NCBI GenBank assembly: GCA_033220425.1
Contig: CM065653.1
Span: 62,001-126,000, forward strand
Source of the DNA: Lepraria neglecta
Taxonomy: Eukaryota > Ascomycota > Lecanoromycetes > Lecanorales > Stereocaulaceae
Direction of reading: 5' to 3'
Length of the DNA: 64,000 bases
In this document: piece after piece, positions 10,767 to 21,396 of the stretch
Layout of the letters: every line of letters begins with the position of its first letter
Numbering within the stretch: position 1 is the first letter of the stretch
Made by a program: the position numbers and the translations under genes
The notes under the pieces: model-generated
What the model was told of the DNA's origin: nothing
What the model saw: the letters and a program-made list of their open reading frames with translations, nothing else
Database searches by the model: none

Positions 10767-13700
10767 ATGGCTATGTTCAAGACCTTCATAGTGCTACTCG
10801 TAGCTCCTACCGTGATCTCACAGAATGTCATTGACTTGAGTGGAAGTAACTGGACGTTGACCAATCCGCCGTACAACAATATAAGCGTACCAGGATCTGT
10901 GCCATCACAAGCGCATCTAGACCTTTATGCAGCTGATGTTATCTCGGATCCGTGAGCCTTGCCCTCCACAGAGAGTCATATTGACTGGCCTGACCAGCTC
11001 GAAGTTACTATGGACTGAACGATTTCAATTTGCGCTGGGTAGCCAACAGCAACTGGACTTACAGTACTTCGACCGCCGGGCTGTGAGTGACAGATGTCTA
11101 GCTTCAAAACCAGCGTTGCTCATTAATCCTCTAGTGACATGTCCAAGAGCACTCAGACATGGTTGTTATTCAATGGATTAGACACATTCACGAGAATCGA
11201 ATTCTGCGGGCAGCCAGTCGCCTCAACCAACAACCAGTTCCGACAGTATTACTTTGACGTTTCCGCTCTGTTGAACAACTGTGCATCACCAACTCTCAGC
11301 ATCAACTTTGGCAGTGCGCCAATGATAGCCGACCAAATTGCTGTAGAGCCCAATCAGGAAACATGGCCATACGGCGTCGAGATCATCTACGAGTTCCCAA
11401 ACAGACAATTCATTCGCAAAGAACAATCCGACTTTGGATGGGATTGGGGACCGGCTTTTGCGCCGGCGGGTATCTGGCAGCCTGCTTATGTTTTGCAGCT
11501 CTCGTCGCCACCTGATGCTTCATCGGAGATCTACGTCAGGAACTCAGATTTCGGCATCTCTCGGGTGGGTCAGCTGAATAACTTACCTCCTGATCAGAGC
11601 GCACCGTGGCTCTTGAATGCGAGTCTAGACGTGTTAGGAACCTTGCCGAAAGGTGCTGCTCTGAGCTATGCTTTCAGGGACTCTTCAACAAATAAGACTG
11701 TCTCGTCTGGTAACTTGACAAATCTAATGAGCTCGAACAGTACGATAACCGGTACTGCGATACTTGATCCGTCAGCGTACGAGCTATGGTGGCCGCGTGG
11801 TTTAGGATCGCAGAATCTGTATAATCTCACTGTCAGTGTTGTCGATTGCAGTGGGACAACGCTCGCGTCTGTGAATAGGCGTACGGGCTTTCGGACGATA
11901 GTAAGCTCAATGAGCCGTCATGATACAGCAGATTACTGATCAGTGAAGGTTCTCAACATGGAAGTGATCTCCGAAGAACAAATAGCCCAAGGTATAGCGC
12001 CAGGCAACAACTGGCATTTCGAAATCAATGGCCACGAATTCTACGCCAAGGGCTCAAATTTCATTCCTCCCGACGCATTCTGGCCCCGAGTCACAGAAAC
12101 GAAAATGCAACAGCTGTTTGATTCCGTTACTGCTGGAAACCAGAACATGCTGCGTGTGTGGGCCAGCGGCGCGTACACTCCGGACTTTATATATGACATT
12201 GCGGATCAGGAGGGTGTCTTGATGTGGTCAGAGTTTGAGTTTGGCGATGCGCTTTATCCGACTGATCAGGAGTTCATTGATAACGTTGCTGAGGAGGTCA
12301 CATATAATGTGAGGCGGGTGAACCATCATCCGAGCTTGGCACTGTGGGCTGGAGGTATGCTGTCAAAATCTGCCTCTCCGTGACGAAAAAGTATCGTCTT
12401 GCTGACATTTAATCTAGGCAACGAGCTTGAGTCTTTGGAGCTGCAGAACGTCAATCAGACCTCACCTGATGAGTACAATTACTACTTAGCCCAGTACGAG
12501 CAGCTATTCTTGGACACTATCATCAACATAGTGTATGCGAACTCCAAAAGCATAAGCTATATCCCTAGTAGTACGACCAACGGCTATCTTGACTTGAACT
12601 TTTCATTGCCCAAGCCAATGACCGAGCGATACAACAACAAGACCCCTGGTTCCGTGTACGGTGACACAGGTCAGTCTAAGGTGCAAGGAATATAGAAAAT
12701 AATGAGATTTGACCTTTTTTAGACTACTACAACTATGACTCCTTAGTCGCCTTCAACTACTCATCATACCCCGTCGGTAGATTCGCCAACGAGTTCGGCT
12801 ACCATTCAATGCCGTCTCTGCAGTCCTGGCAGGAAGCAGTCTCGCCAGAAGACTTGTATTTCAATTCCTCCACAATCCAGCTCCGTAATCACCATTATCC
12901 ACCTGGAGGCCTGAACACCAGCAACTACGCCAACACCTCGAAAGGCATGGGGGAAATGACCATTGCCGCTGAGAGGTGGTACCCAGTGAGTATGGTCTCT
13001 ACCTTGAGAGATCGACCACTGATCAATTGCAGGTTCCGAATAAGACCGACAGCGTGGCAAATTTCTCTGCTTGGTGTCATACTACTCAGATCTTCCAGGC
13101 CGACTTCTACAAGTCCGAGATCCAGTTCTACAGGCGAGGAAGCGGCTTCCCCAATCGGCAGCTAGGATCCCTTTATTGGCAGCTAGAGGACATCTGGCAA
13201 GCGCCCTCTTGGGCTGGGATTGAATATGATGGTAAGGGCGCTCTTCTCAAGTCTCATGCATTCAGCTGACATCAAGTGGAGGACGGTGGAAGGTCTTACA
13301 TTACGTGGCCAAGGACATCTACCAGCCCGTCATCATCTCACCATTCTACAACATCACAACGGGCGACTTCGAAATCTACGTGACCTCCGACCTCTGGTCC
13401 CCTGCGACCGGTACCGCGTCCTTCCAGTGGTACCAATGGGATGGAAGTCCAATTACAAACATCAGCACACCATCTACAGCCTTCACAGTAGGCGCCTTGA
13501 ACACCACTCGCGTCTACGCAACTACCATCGACAACTCAAGCTTAGACTACAACAACGCTATCTTCTACATGAATATCACGGCCGAAGGTCAGCTTCCGAA
13601 TACCAAGAGTAAAACGACATTCAACCACGATAATTTCTTCCATGCATACTCGCTTGCGGACGCCGAACTAGTGGATCCGGGCATTAGTCTTACATACTCT

Positions 13701-13925
13701 AACGACACACAAAATGTTACTGTTGAGGCTACGGGCGGGATTGCTGTCTGGACCTGGCTCGATTATCCTGCCGGCGTACTACTTAATTTCGATTCGAATG
13801 GCTTTCTGTTGCTTCCTGGGCAGCCAAGGGAGGTGAGCTATACCTTAAAGAGCGACACTACCAACGGGTTGTGGACCGGGCAGGTGAGCGTGGAGAGTCT
13901 TTGGAACAATACTCTTGCATGCTAG
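10767..13925 (+). CDS. mndA: Secreted beta-mannosidase, glycoside hydrolase family 2
   Basis: Eight exons: 10767-10951, 11005-11082, 11135-11900, 11949-12354, 12418-12669, 12723-12985, 13033-13231 and 13282-13925. They give 930 residues, the usual length of fungal MndA. A signal peptide ends near residue 18 (VAPTVIS). The order is an N-terminal sugar-binding domain, an immunoglobulin-like domain (the [10 protein letters not shown] block), a TIM barrel and a C-terminal beta domain. The catalytic acid/base is the Glu of WAGGNELE, about residue 481, split by the fourth intron. The nucleophile is the Glu of FANEFGY, about 586. FGWDWGPAF and [12 protein letters not shown] are also family hallmarks. 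The enzyme removes terminal beta-mannose from mannan-derived oligosaccharides outside the cell. CreA-like sites upstream suggest glucose repression. Confidence 0.96.
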
Positions 13926-14777
13926 CTAAGCGACTGCTACATTGAGATGTAATCGAATTTGGCGGAAAAAAGTTCTTGATCGGCTCACGTCAGCCCCGGA
14001 AATTTACCCTAGCACTCGATCAAATCTCCGTTTCTTAGTAAGCCTTGATTTACCTGGCCTTCAGTCCAGTCAGCTTTTTCTTGCATCGTTCTTCTAAGCT
14101 TTTTTATGGATGTGATGGTTTTCGCGGGATACGTTACCAATGTCATAGTCTTCCCCTACATCCGACGGGACCGACGGCTGCTTCCCCATGCATCTCGGAC
14201 ATGTAAGCGAGGATTTGGGTCCTTAAACGGGCATCGGTCTGGAGACGAGATGTCTCTACGGCGCTCTTAATGCATCAGTCTAAGACTTTGTATCAGCGTC
14301 TTACGTCTAGCTGCTACACGATTTGACCTTTCGGCCAGATCTGTGTGCTATCCTGCGCTGATAGATCGAAGTATGGAGATCACTGAAAGCACACCGCCGG
14401 GAAGAAGCGACAGCGACAAGACAGGGAGCGTGAACAACTATGACGGCCACTCGATGGAGCACAGCGTTCCCAACTGGCAGGGTGGTAGCGATCTACTCCG
14501 TTCACTAAAGCGGGCTGCAGCCTATACACGTAGCATTAACGACCTCGTAGTCCAAACAGATCCTTTAGTGCTTACTCCCTCTCGCCAGCAGCAGTGAGGG
14601 AATTTTGTTCCACGACATTAAGTGCTCATCACCGTTATTAGCTTGCATATTTCGCAGACAGAAGTAGGTAACGCTGCGGCCATCACGGACGTCGCCTGCT
14701 TGTCGGCTGAGCGTCGAGGAGCAGCCTTCGGAGAGGGCATGTGGTGTTCAGCTAGATAGCGTAACTCACCACTGAGA
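13926..14777. other. Intergenic; one doubtful small ORF
   Basis: A frame with an ATG at 14373 ends at 14597 (74 codons; a hydrophilic peptide ending in QQQ). It has no recognised domain and no clear promoter. It could be a small gene or chance. Nothing else was seen. Confidence 0.3.
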
Positions 14778-14786
14778 TATATAAAA
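14778..14786 (+). promoter_or_regulatory. TATA box of the double-psi barrel protein gene
   Basis: TATATAAAA lies 111 bases before the ATG at 14897, with a CT-rich and A-rich leader between. It is a good match to a strong fungal TATA element and suggests inducible expression. Confidence 0.45.
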
Positions 14787-14896
14787 GTAACACCGAATCT
14801 ATTAGATGAAGCATCAACGGAAAGTAAAGCATCAGTAGAAAAATAAAACATCTCCAACCTACTCCAGTTCAAACTAGGCAACAACGACCACGCACC

Positions 14897-15570
14897 ATGC
14901 TCTTCAATTACGCCTTTATCGGCCTGGCTCTGGCCGCACAGAGCTTCGCCGCACCTGCTAATAACGCAGGAGCCCAGCTACAGCGTCGCGTCACGTAAGT
15001 CAAACGATCATCCAAAGAAGCTCGTCCGGTGGCCTGACTCTGAGCTTGTAGCCACGATGGTGTCGCAACCTACTACAACCAAGACGGGGGTACTGGAAGT
15101 TGTGGAAATGTCTACCCGGTAAGTCTACATTCTAGGTCATATAGGAAAAGTCCCATGCTGATATCTGTTCCCTTGCAGGACAGCGCCGAGATCATCGCCT
15201 TGTCCAACTACTGGCAAGACAACGAGTCTCCCGGTCCGTACTGTGGCCGCAAAATTCAGATCACCAATACAGGCGGTGGACAGGACAACAACGGCGTCGG
15301 CACTGTGGTCGTAGCCACGGTGGAGGATACTTGTCCCAGCTGCGACGAGAACCACCTTGGTAAGGGCAACCTTGGGCGGGAAAGTGCTTGTTACTGATGA
15401 CTTGCACAGATTTGAGCCAAGGCGCCTTCACAGCTTTGACTGGCGGGAATCTTGATCCTCCTGGAGAGATCAACATCAGCTGGTAAGAACCTTTCGCCTG
15501 GTTTGAGGACTTATCTTGGCTAACGGCTGTACTTTAAAGGGACTTCTGCAATGTTGATGGCCAGTGCTAG
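14897..15570 (+). CDS. Small secreted RlpA-like double-psi beta-barrel (expansin/barwin-like) protein
   Basis: Five exons: 14897-14994, 15052-15118, 15179-15359, 15410-15482 and 15540-15570. The product has 149 residues. A signal peptide (LALAAQSFAAPA) is followed by a possible dibasic processing site (QRR near residue 31). The mature part is one double-psi barrel: ATYYNQDGGTGSCG at the start, a central VVVATVEDTCPSCDENHLDLS block, and an ISWDFCNVDGQC end. The conserved Asp of EDTCPSC and the paired cysteines are typical of the RlpA/barwin/expansin fold. Family members bind or loosen polysaccharide or inhibit proteases, and some are secreted during plant colonisation. Which applies here is unknown. 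Confidence 0.92.
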
Positions 15571-16077
15571 GCTATCGGGGTGACCGGTGTTGAGAGGAGA
15601 GAAAATTTATTTGTTGACCAAACACGCTCGTTGGTTTGCAGTGAAAGGGGAGAGCGGGTTGTGTTGAGTTGATACAAGGACAGGTATGGTGTGTGGTAGG
15701 AAAGTAGCTTGGGCTTCGTCACTGAATATTGCTCTGCAAGTGGGCAGTGTTGCTCATAGATAGATCACAAGCTTTAGCAACTTCTTCGATAGATATATGC
15801 TTCTGCAGTCTTACCATGAGTACATCTTGAAGATTGCTAGTCCACTGATTCTACTACTTTCGGGTTTCTTATGGGTGGACTCTTCCGCTTTGGGTGACAA
15901 GACTACCAACGCATCTTCGCAGACTTAGACCGGTCACGCCTGATGTGCTAGGCGCTTTTCGGGTCAAGACCTTATGAGGCTGAGTGATTCGATTGAACAC
16001 CCCGCTCGCCGTCGCAATCCCACTTTCCACCCTTCGTTTTCTGCAATTAAGCCAATCAGCCGACGTTGAATTTGGAG
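15571..16077. other. Intergenic
   Basis: 3' flank of the barrel protein gene and 5' flank of the STAND-N pseudogene. No gene or repeat seen. Confidence 0.45.
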
Positions 16078-16382
16078 ATGGACCCTGTCTCAATCGTGAG
16101 CGCTAAGAGCGCAACTAGCAGAATGGTGTTCTCAGTTGCGACATTGCTCTACATGTTCATAACATCTGCCACCGTCATCAACAAGTCTCTAGAAACGCTA
16201 CATTCCGAAGTGAACGGTGAACGGTCTCCGGGGTGTTCTTGATACTGTGCAGAACAGCCTCAAGAATTCTCCGAGTACCAAAGCAAAAGATGTCAGACCG
16301 CAAGTAGACGGGGTCTGGAAAGTCATTGGCAATGCTGTTTGAGACACTCAACAGACGGTCGCTGCCCTGGAGGAAACCATGC

Positions 16383-16500
16383 CGTTAGCATAAATCATCT
16401 CTCAGCCCTACTCAGCCCTACTCAGCCCTATCACCTGGTGCGTATAAATAGCACGCATCTCCCATAGAGAAACAATCAAGTCGTCCTCAATATGCTAAAG
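16383..16500 (+). repeat. 5' long terminal repeat of the miniature element
   Basis: 118 bp, with three CTCAGCCCTA units and a TATAAATA-like box near 16443. It is paired with the copy at 17250. Confidence 0.8.
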
Positions 16501-17249
16501 GGTTATAAGCCCGGGTTCAGCGATATAACGCTGCCAGACGACTCCTTCGTATAGGAAATATCATCCTTACGTCGTATACAGGCCCCAGAATAGGCCCAGC
16601 CAAGGGGGTCAACACCTACTTAGTCGACGCGTCCTACCTCCAACGGCATCGACGCCGCTTCGACAGCGTTCTCTTAACGGTACTCAACACGCAGTTTCTA
16701 CAGCATATTCTCTCCTCCCTACGATTATTATCGACCGCCGACTAAATAGGTCGGGATACGGGGCTACATACCATCGACCTTCGCCGAATAACCAGAAACG
16801 AGTCGGTTAGCGTACCGGCAGAAACGAGGTACGGCGTGGATAGGCTTTGGGGAGCTGGGATTCAAGGGGAGCACGGCAACAGAAGCGCACCGGTGGTGCC
16901 CTATATCAGGTATTTACACCAAGATACGCCGGAGAACAGCAGCGGAAGCGCACCGGAATTTATACTGCAAGGCCGGCCAATGGGGGGGCCCAGCCTACGC
17001 CTTCGAGTCCTAGTACGCAAAACGGCCAAATGCAGTAAGAAGCCCTGCACCGGCAGGCACAGTGTACGTCCAGGGTACTCTTCCCGATTTCGCCTTACGC
17101 TACGCCAGAACAAGCGGGCTAAGCGGAGGTTTACGGGTTTAAGGAGGCTTCAAAGCAGGATATACAGACGGAAGATTCAAGGGGAGCTTTAACAGCAGCT
17201 TTATTGGCGACAGGATAGGGCTTTTGCAGGCCTAATCGTTGAAGGGGAG

Positions 17250-17357
17250 CGTTAGCATAAATCACCTCTCAGCCCTACTCAGCCCTACTACCTGGTGCGC
17301 ATAAATAGCACGCATCTCCCATAGAGAATCAATCAAGTCGTCCTCAATATGCTAAAG
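17250..17357 (+). repeat. 3' long terminal repeat of the miniature element
   Basis: 108 bp, with two CTCAGCCCTA units, followed directly by the CATGC target duplication. Confidence 0.8.
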
Positions 17358-19306
17358 CATGCACGCTCTTGGTCCGGCTGCAAAGGCTAAGGGGCGTTTG
17401 AAACAGACTGTGAGGCAGATACAGCTCAACATGAGCGCAGATGATATCGCTAACATCAGAGCTCACATCCATACCCATTGAAATAGCCTTCAGCTGGCAC
17501 AAGCCATAGTAACCCTGTAAGGTGCCCGAAGCTTCATTCTGCCGAGTCAAATACTGATAGGCTTACGATTGATATGAGTTCATGCCCTATAGTAACTTCG
17601 CGGACAACAGTCGCAGGTAGCATCGCCAAAGAAGTTAAGGAATGGAGCGATGATACCGACTTGGAGTCAGATGACGAAATGGATTTTGACGTTGTGCAGA
17701 GATTGTTCGTGCGGGAAAATGAACATTTCAAGGAAGCTCGATTTCCACAGGCTGCAGAATTCTTTGATGCTGGCGTCAACCGTACCCAGGCTTTAAGCTA
17801 TTCAAGGCAAAGCAGTCTAGGGCTCGACAAGATTCGATCTAAGCTGGGATTATCGTACGCCGAGCTGGATCTGAGGCGGGCTTATGATTCCCCTCAGGAG
17901 GGGAACCTCGACGAGTCCGAACGGGTGTTTCGGGAACTCTTGGGGCAGCAGTTCGGTAAAAAGGATGAAATTAGGAGACGCAAGCTCCACGCATCATCTG
18001 GAATGGCGCATATCGACTTAAGTCGACAAAACTTGGGCGCCGCTGAGGGCTGGTGCAAAAAGTCGTCGGTGGGGTGGAAACGGCTTGTTGGGGAAACGCA
18101 TCCTCTGCACTTGGCGTCGTTGAAGTTAAGTCTATCTACAAAGCAAGGGGTGATCTTGCAACAGCTACGATCCTTTCTGATATTGCAATTGAGACGCCTG
18201 CGAAGACTGGAGCCTAGACGGAGATAGACAAAGAATTGAAACTTATGATCTCGCCTAGCTTGAGTGCCGAAGAAGCTCAGGCAATAGTCACAGCGTCTCG
18301 CGAGATACCTGCACTCGAGGAGAAGCATGCAGAAGAACAGCGTGCAACCGAACAGTTTACAACCGAACTGCATGCAGTCGAGCTTCAATCTTCACTTGGA
18401 ATTGACATTCAGAAACCCCTCAGGTTGAATGAGGCATTTCTATAGGTCGCTCAAATGAAAGAAGATCAGGATACGGGGATCAGCTCCCACAGAACAAGTG
18501 CAATGTTATATCTACTACAAAAGGGTTTGAACATCAACGCTCAAGCTGATTGTGGCTCTACAGCATTACAATATGCTTGTGAGTCAGGGCAACAGGAAAT
18601 GATCCAATTTCTGCTTCAAAGAGGTGCAGTTGTCCCTAAGACCAATCATTCATACGAAAAAGCTCATCACACAGCTGCAAGAAGTGGAGATACATCGGTG
18701 GCTAAGATGTTACTGAATGCTGGATTGCCGATAGATTCAAAAGATAATAAAGAACACACACCTCTGATTATGGCTGTCAAATACGAAAAAGCGTCTATGA
18801 TAGAGTTATCATTGAAATCCGGAGCAGATACAGAAGTACAAGGAATTTTTTACTGGCTGTGGCCATTATGCACTGCTGCTTACAACGATACCCCAGCCAT
18901 CATCGAATCATTGCTGATATTTGGAGCATCAATCGAATCTGGTGGGGACCATGGGCAGACTCCTCTCACTATCGCTGTCAGCTGGGGGGAGACCCTAGCT
19001 GCCAAGGCTCTGCTAGATGGAGGAGCGAATGTGTATGCGGCCATGTATGGCCATGGGTTGACAGCTATCATGTTTGTTGCCGAACATGATAGGTGTCCTC
19101 GGATAGGCAAACATTCCCTGAAACAATGCAATTGTTGCTCGGGCACTACCAAACGAGCAGATATGATCGAGCTGTTGTGCAAGGGAGGAGCCGATCTGTC
19201 GCTAGTCACCATCCGAGGTCATTCTGCCCTGGATTATGCTAAATCTAATAAGTCACTTGAGAGAGACGATTTGATTAAGATTTTGGAGAAATATGGGGCT
19301 ACCTAG

Positions 19307-19907
19307 AGAATAAAACAAATTTTTAGCTGCAGAAAGAACACATTTCTAAGTCAAATTCCGAAGTCTTTGGAATTAAACATTGTGATGTCTGACGAGATAC
19401 GCAACCCTCGTTCTGTTGAACTCATACTTGAATATTGATAATGCTACAACTATCGGGTAGCAAACCGATATCCGGGCTTGGAATGCTTTTCGAGTGAGCT
19501 TCAAAGGGTACCAACAAGGCTTGATCGGTAGTTTACATTTCTTTGAAAACTAGACACCTGGGCAAAATTTTCTTAGACGATACTCGTGAGCACAGAACGG
19601 CAAGCTTTCTGTCTCAAGAAGGACAGAAAAGAAGACAATCCGGACTTGAATCCGCTTGTTCACGCAATTATCTTCCAATTTCACGATACAAAGTTGACGA
19701 AATATCTGAAGATCTAAGCACGCACTGCCAGATTTGCCATTTGCCAGGATATCACCCATCGTCCATGACTAGAGGAAGTACCAGGAATGAATCCAGCAGT
19801 GGAAGGTGTTAAGGCACCATAGCTCAGTAATGCTGAGATGGCTCTTTGCAGCTGTACTAATGCTACTCAATTACTTTCTCACTTGTAAAAATTGTCCAAG
19901 TCAATGC
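19307..19907. other. Intergenic, no gene recognised
   Basis: AT-rich compared with its surroundings. Short open frames only (for example 19543-19812). It may contain more decayed coding sequence, but I recognise none. Confidence 0.4.
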
Positions 19908-20195
19908 CTACCTTTGAACTCCTTCCCGCTGGCCCTGTCCCTTTGGGTGAGGATATCCATCCAACTCGTCGATCCTGTCCTCTAACTCAAAAATCTCTCT
20001 TTCTGGTCGATTAGTACCTCCTATGACCAGCTTCTCAAGCTTTGCACCGCCAATGCTCTAATCTGACTTTCTAACCCTTGTGAATGATGTTGCTCTCTCC
20101 ACAACACAGCCAAAGCTCCCAGTAGTGCCAACACTAAGGGCGCGCCAAGTCCTACGCCTAATGCTGCTTCTCTACTCTTCAATAGTGAACTCGAG
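19908..20195 (-). pseudogene. C-terminal remnant of a single-pass membrane protein
   Basis: On the minus strand a frame reads ALGVGLGAPLVLALLGALAV, followed by LWREQHHSQGLESQIRAL: one membrane helix and a basic juxtamembrane stretch. A shifted frame then carries a hydrophilic tail (RPEREIFELEDRIDELDG) ending at a stop at 19908. The helix-plus-charged-tail layout matches common fungal single-pass surface proteins with a cysteine-rich ectodomain. The frame shift within the tail and the lack of an open ectodomain upstream point to decay. The family is not identified. Confidence 0.45.
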
Positions 20196-21382
20196 GGGAT
20201 AGCGGAGTTTTTCTAATGATTTGTACTAGACTCTGGCTTCCTTTGAGAAATGACAGGCGCAGTCGCCAGCAGCGCCACTGAAAGCTGGGATATGAAACAC
20301 TGATCCGGCAGGAGTCTCCGCCACGTCGAGGATAACGACAAATTCCTGCAGAGATCGAAGAAAGCACGGTAGGGCAATACAATCAACAATCAGTAAGGTA
20401 CTCGTGCGTTCTAATTATTTGTTGGTGTTTCCCATCAAAATCTCCGCGTGTGTGGGACAGAAAACTTCATTGGCGTAGCATCCTGCTGCATGAGGCATAG
20501 CCGTATCGTGGTTTGAGAAGAGTTCTAAGATTAGGCTGGAACGAATCGAAACACATCGGGGGATGCGATTCTAGAGAGTTCATACGTACCTTAGTCAAAG
20601 TCGATCCATTCATTTGATGACTTGGTGGGCAAGACCGGCGGCAAGGAGCGTCCATCAGCCATTTTCTTCGGTGGGCGAAGCGGCAGGAGAGCAGTTCTGC
20701 TTGAAGACCATCTTTGTTGAAGACTTGCGGTGTACAAACCATGAGTAAGTAGTGCATTTCTTGGGCAGCGCTTACGAGTACCCCTAGAGCTCGCCGGAGC
20801 CAGCCTTAATGCCGGCCGGAGTTAGCGCCTAAAGCGGACCGGAGGTAACCCTTAAAGCCTTGCACTTATCGCCGCCCCGGACTTCAACTACTATCGAGTC
20901 AAGATTATGCTATTTTGACTCTCCTTTCTGTATCTTTTGACACACACAAGCTCCTCTACGGAGTAAAGTCACAATAAGCCTCTATACCTTAGTAGCGTCT
21001 TTCTGAATACTGAAGTCTGGCCATGAACTAATGGTAGCCAAGAGCCAAACAGACGTGCCGTCCGGCAGGCTTCGTTACCGCCACAGATGGAAAATTCTAG
21101 GCAGGAAGCGTTCGGAACTTCTACAAACAACATTATACATCCTGAATTTTCTTTTGAGTCCATTTCTGACGTACTAAATCCGAATGCCAAGTGATCCAGT
21201 AATACGTCATGACAGTGATGGAAAGCACGATGGAGGCGTCGGCAGCTGTCCCGCTTTTTAAAACTCTCATCAGGTTCACTAGGGTCGTAGCTGCCGCACA
21301 AGGCATTCACTGCACGATTGATTGATAATTAATCTCAGCACTCCTCGCTTACCAAACCCTCCGTTGAACGTCTTGGCCCATC
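20196..21382. other. Intergenic with a short GC-rich motif repeat
   Basis: No supported gene. A minus-strand frame at 20969-21310 stays open for 113 codons but starts at GTG and has no motif. Imperfect repeats lie at 20791-20859. Confidence 0.4.
20791..20859. repeat. Imperfect 23-24 bp tandem motif
   Basis: Three neighbouring units share CCGGAG followed by a CCTTAA/CCTAAAG ending; the second and third are clearest. The origin is unknown. It could be a minisatellite or the edge of a repeat. Confidence 0.35.
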
Positions 21383-21396
21383 TATAAATCCGGCTC

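Larger units (their letters stand above)
16383..17357 (+). mobile_element. Miniature LTR element (TRIM-like, probably Ty1/copia-derived)
   Basis: Direct repeats at 16383-16500 and 17250-17357 are near identical. They differ mainly by one extra 10-bp CTCAGCCCTA unit (three copies against two). Each begins CGTTAGCATA and ends TATGCTAAAG, an imperfect inverted pair as at LTR ends. The perfect 5-bp target duplication CATGC flanks the element (16378-16382 and 17358-17362). A purine tract (GAAGGGGAG) touches the 3' repeat. The 750-bp interior is too short for pol and has only fragments, so the element is broken or non-autonomous. The highly similar repeats and perfect duplication suggest a fairly recent insertion. 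Orientation is inferred from the purine tract. Family assignment is tentative. Confidence 0.8.
16078..19306 (+). pseudogene. STAND N-terminal domain / TPR-like / ankyrin gene, split by an LTR element
   Basis: The ATG at 16078 opens MDPVSIVSAKSATSRMVF followed by INKSLETLHSEVNG, the start of the fungal STAND N-terminal helical domain. The domain continues in shifted frame to AALEETM at 16380. A 975-bp LTR-type element then interrupts it, and beyond its target duplication the same domain resumes (GPAAKAKGRLKQ, LNMSADDIANIRAHIHTH). Next come an acidic linker, a TPR-like part (frame 17574-18227, with GETHPLHLASLKLSL) and ankyrin repeats (frame 18455-19306, at least six; for example HTPLIMAVKYEKASMI and GQTPLTIAVSWGETLA). 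There are about four in-frame stops or frame changes besides the insertion. Without the element the gene would encode about 750 residues. It was probably a signalling or incompatibility protein and is now dead. Confidence is high for the ankyrin part and good for the N-terminal domain. Confidence 0.8.

Noticed and set aside
15179-15570. Barrel protein as a cerato-platanin or killer-type toxin
   Set aside because: The cysteine pattern and the EDTCPSC block fit RlpA/barwin-like barrels instead.
20969-21310. Minus-strand 113-codon ORF
   Set aside because: Starts at GTG and has no motif. Kept only as part of the intergenic description.
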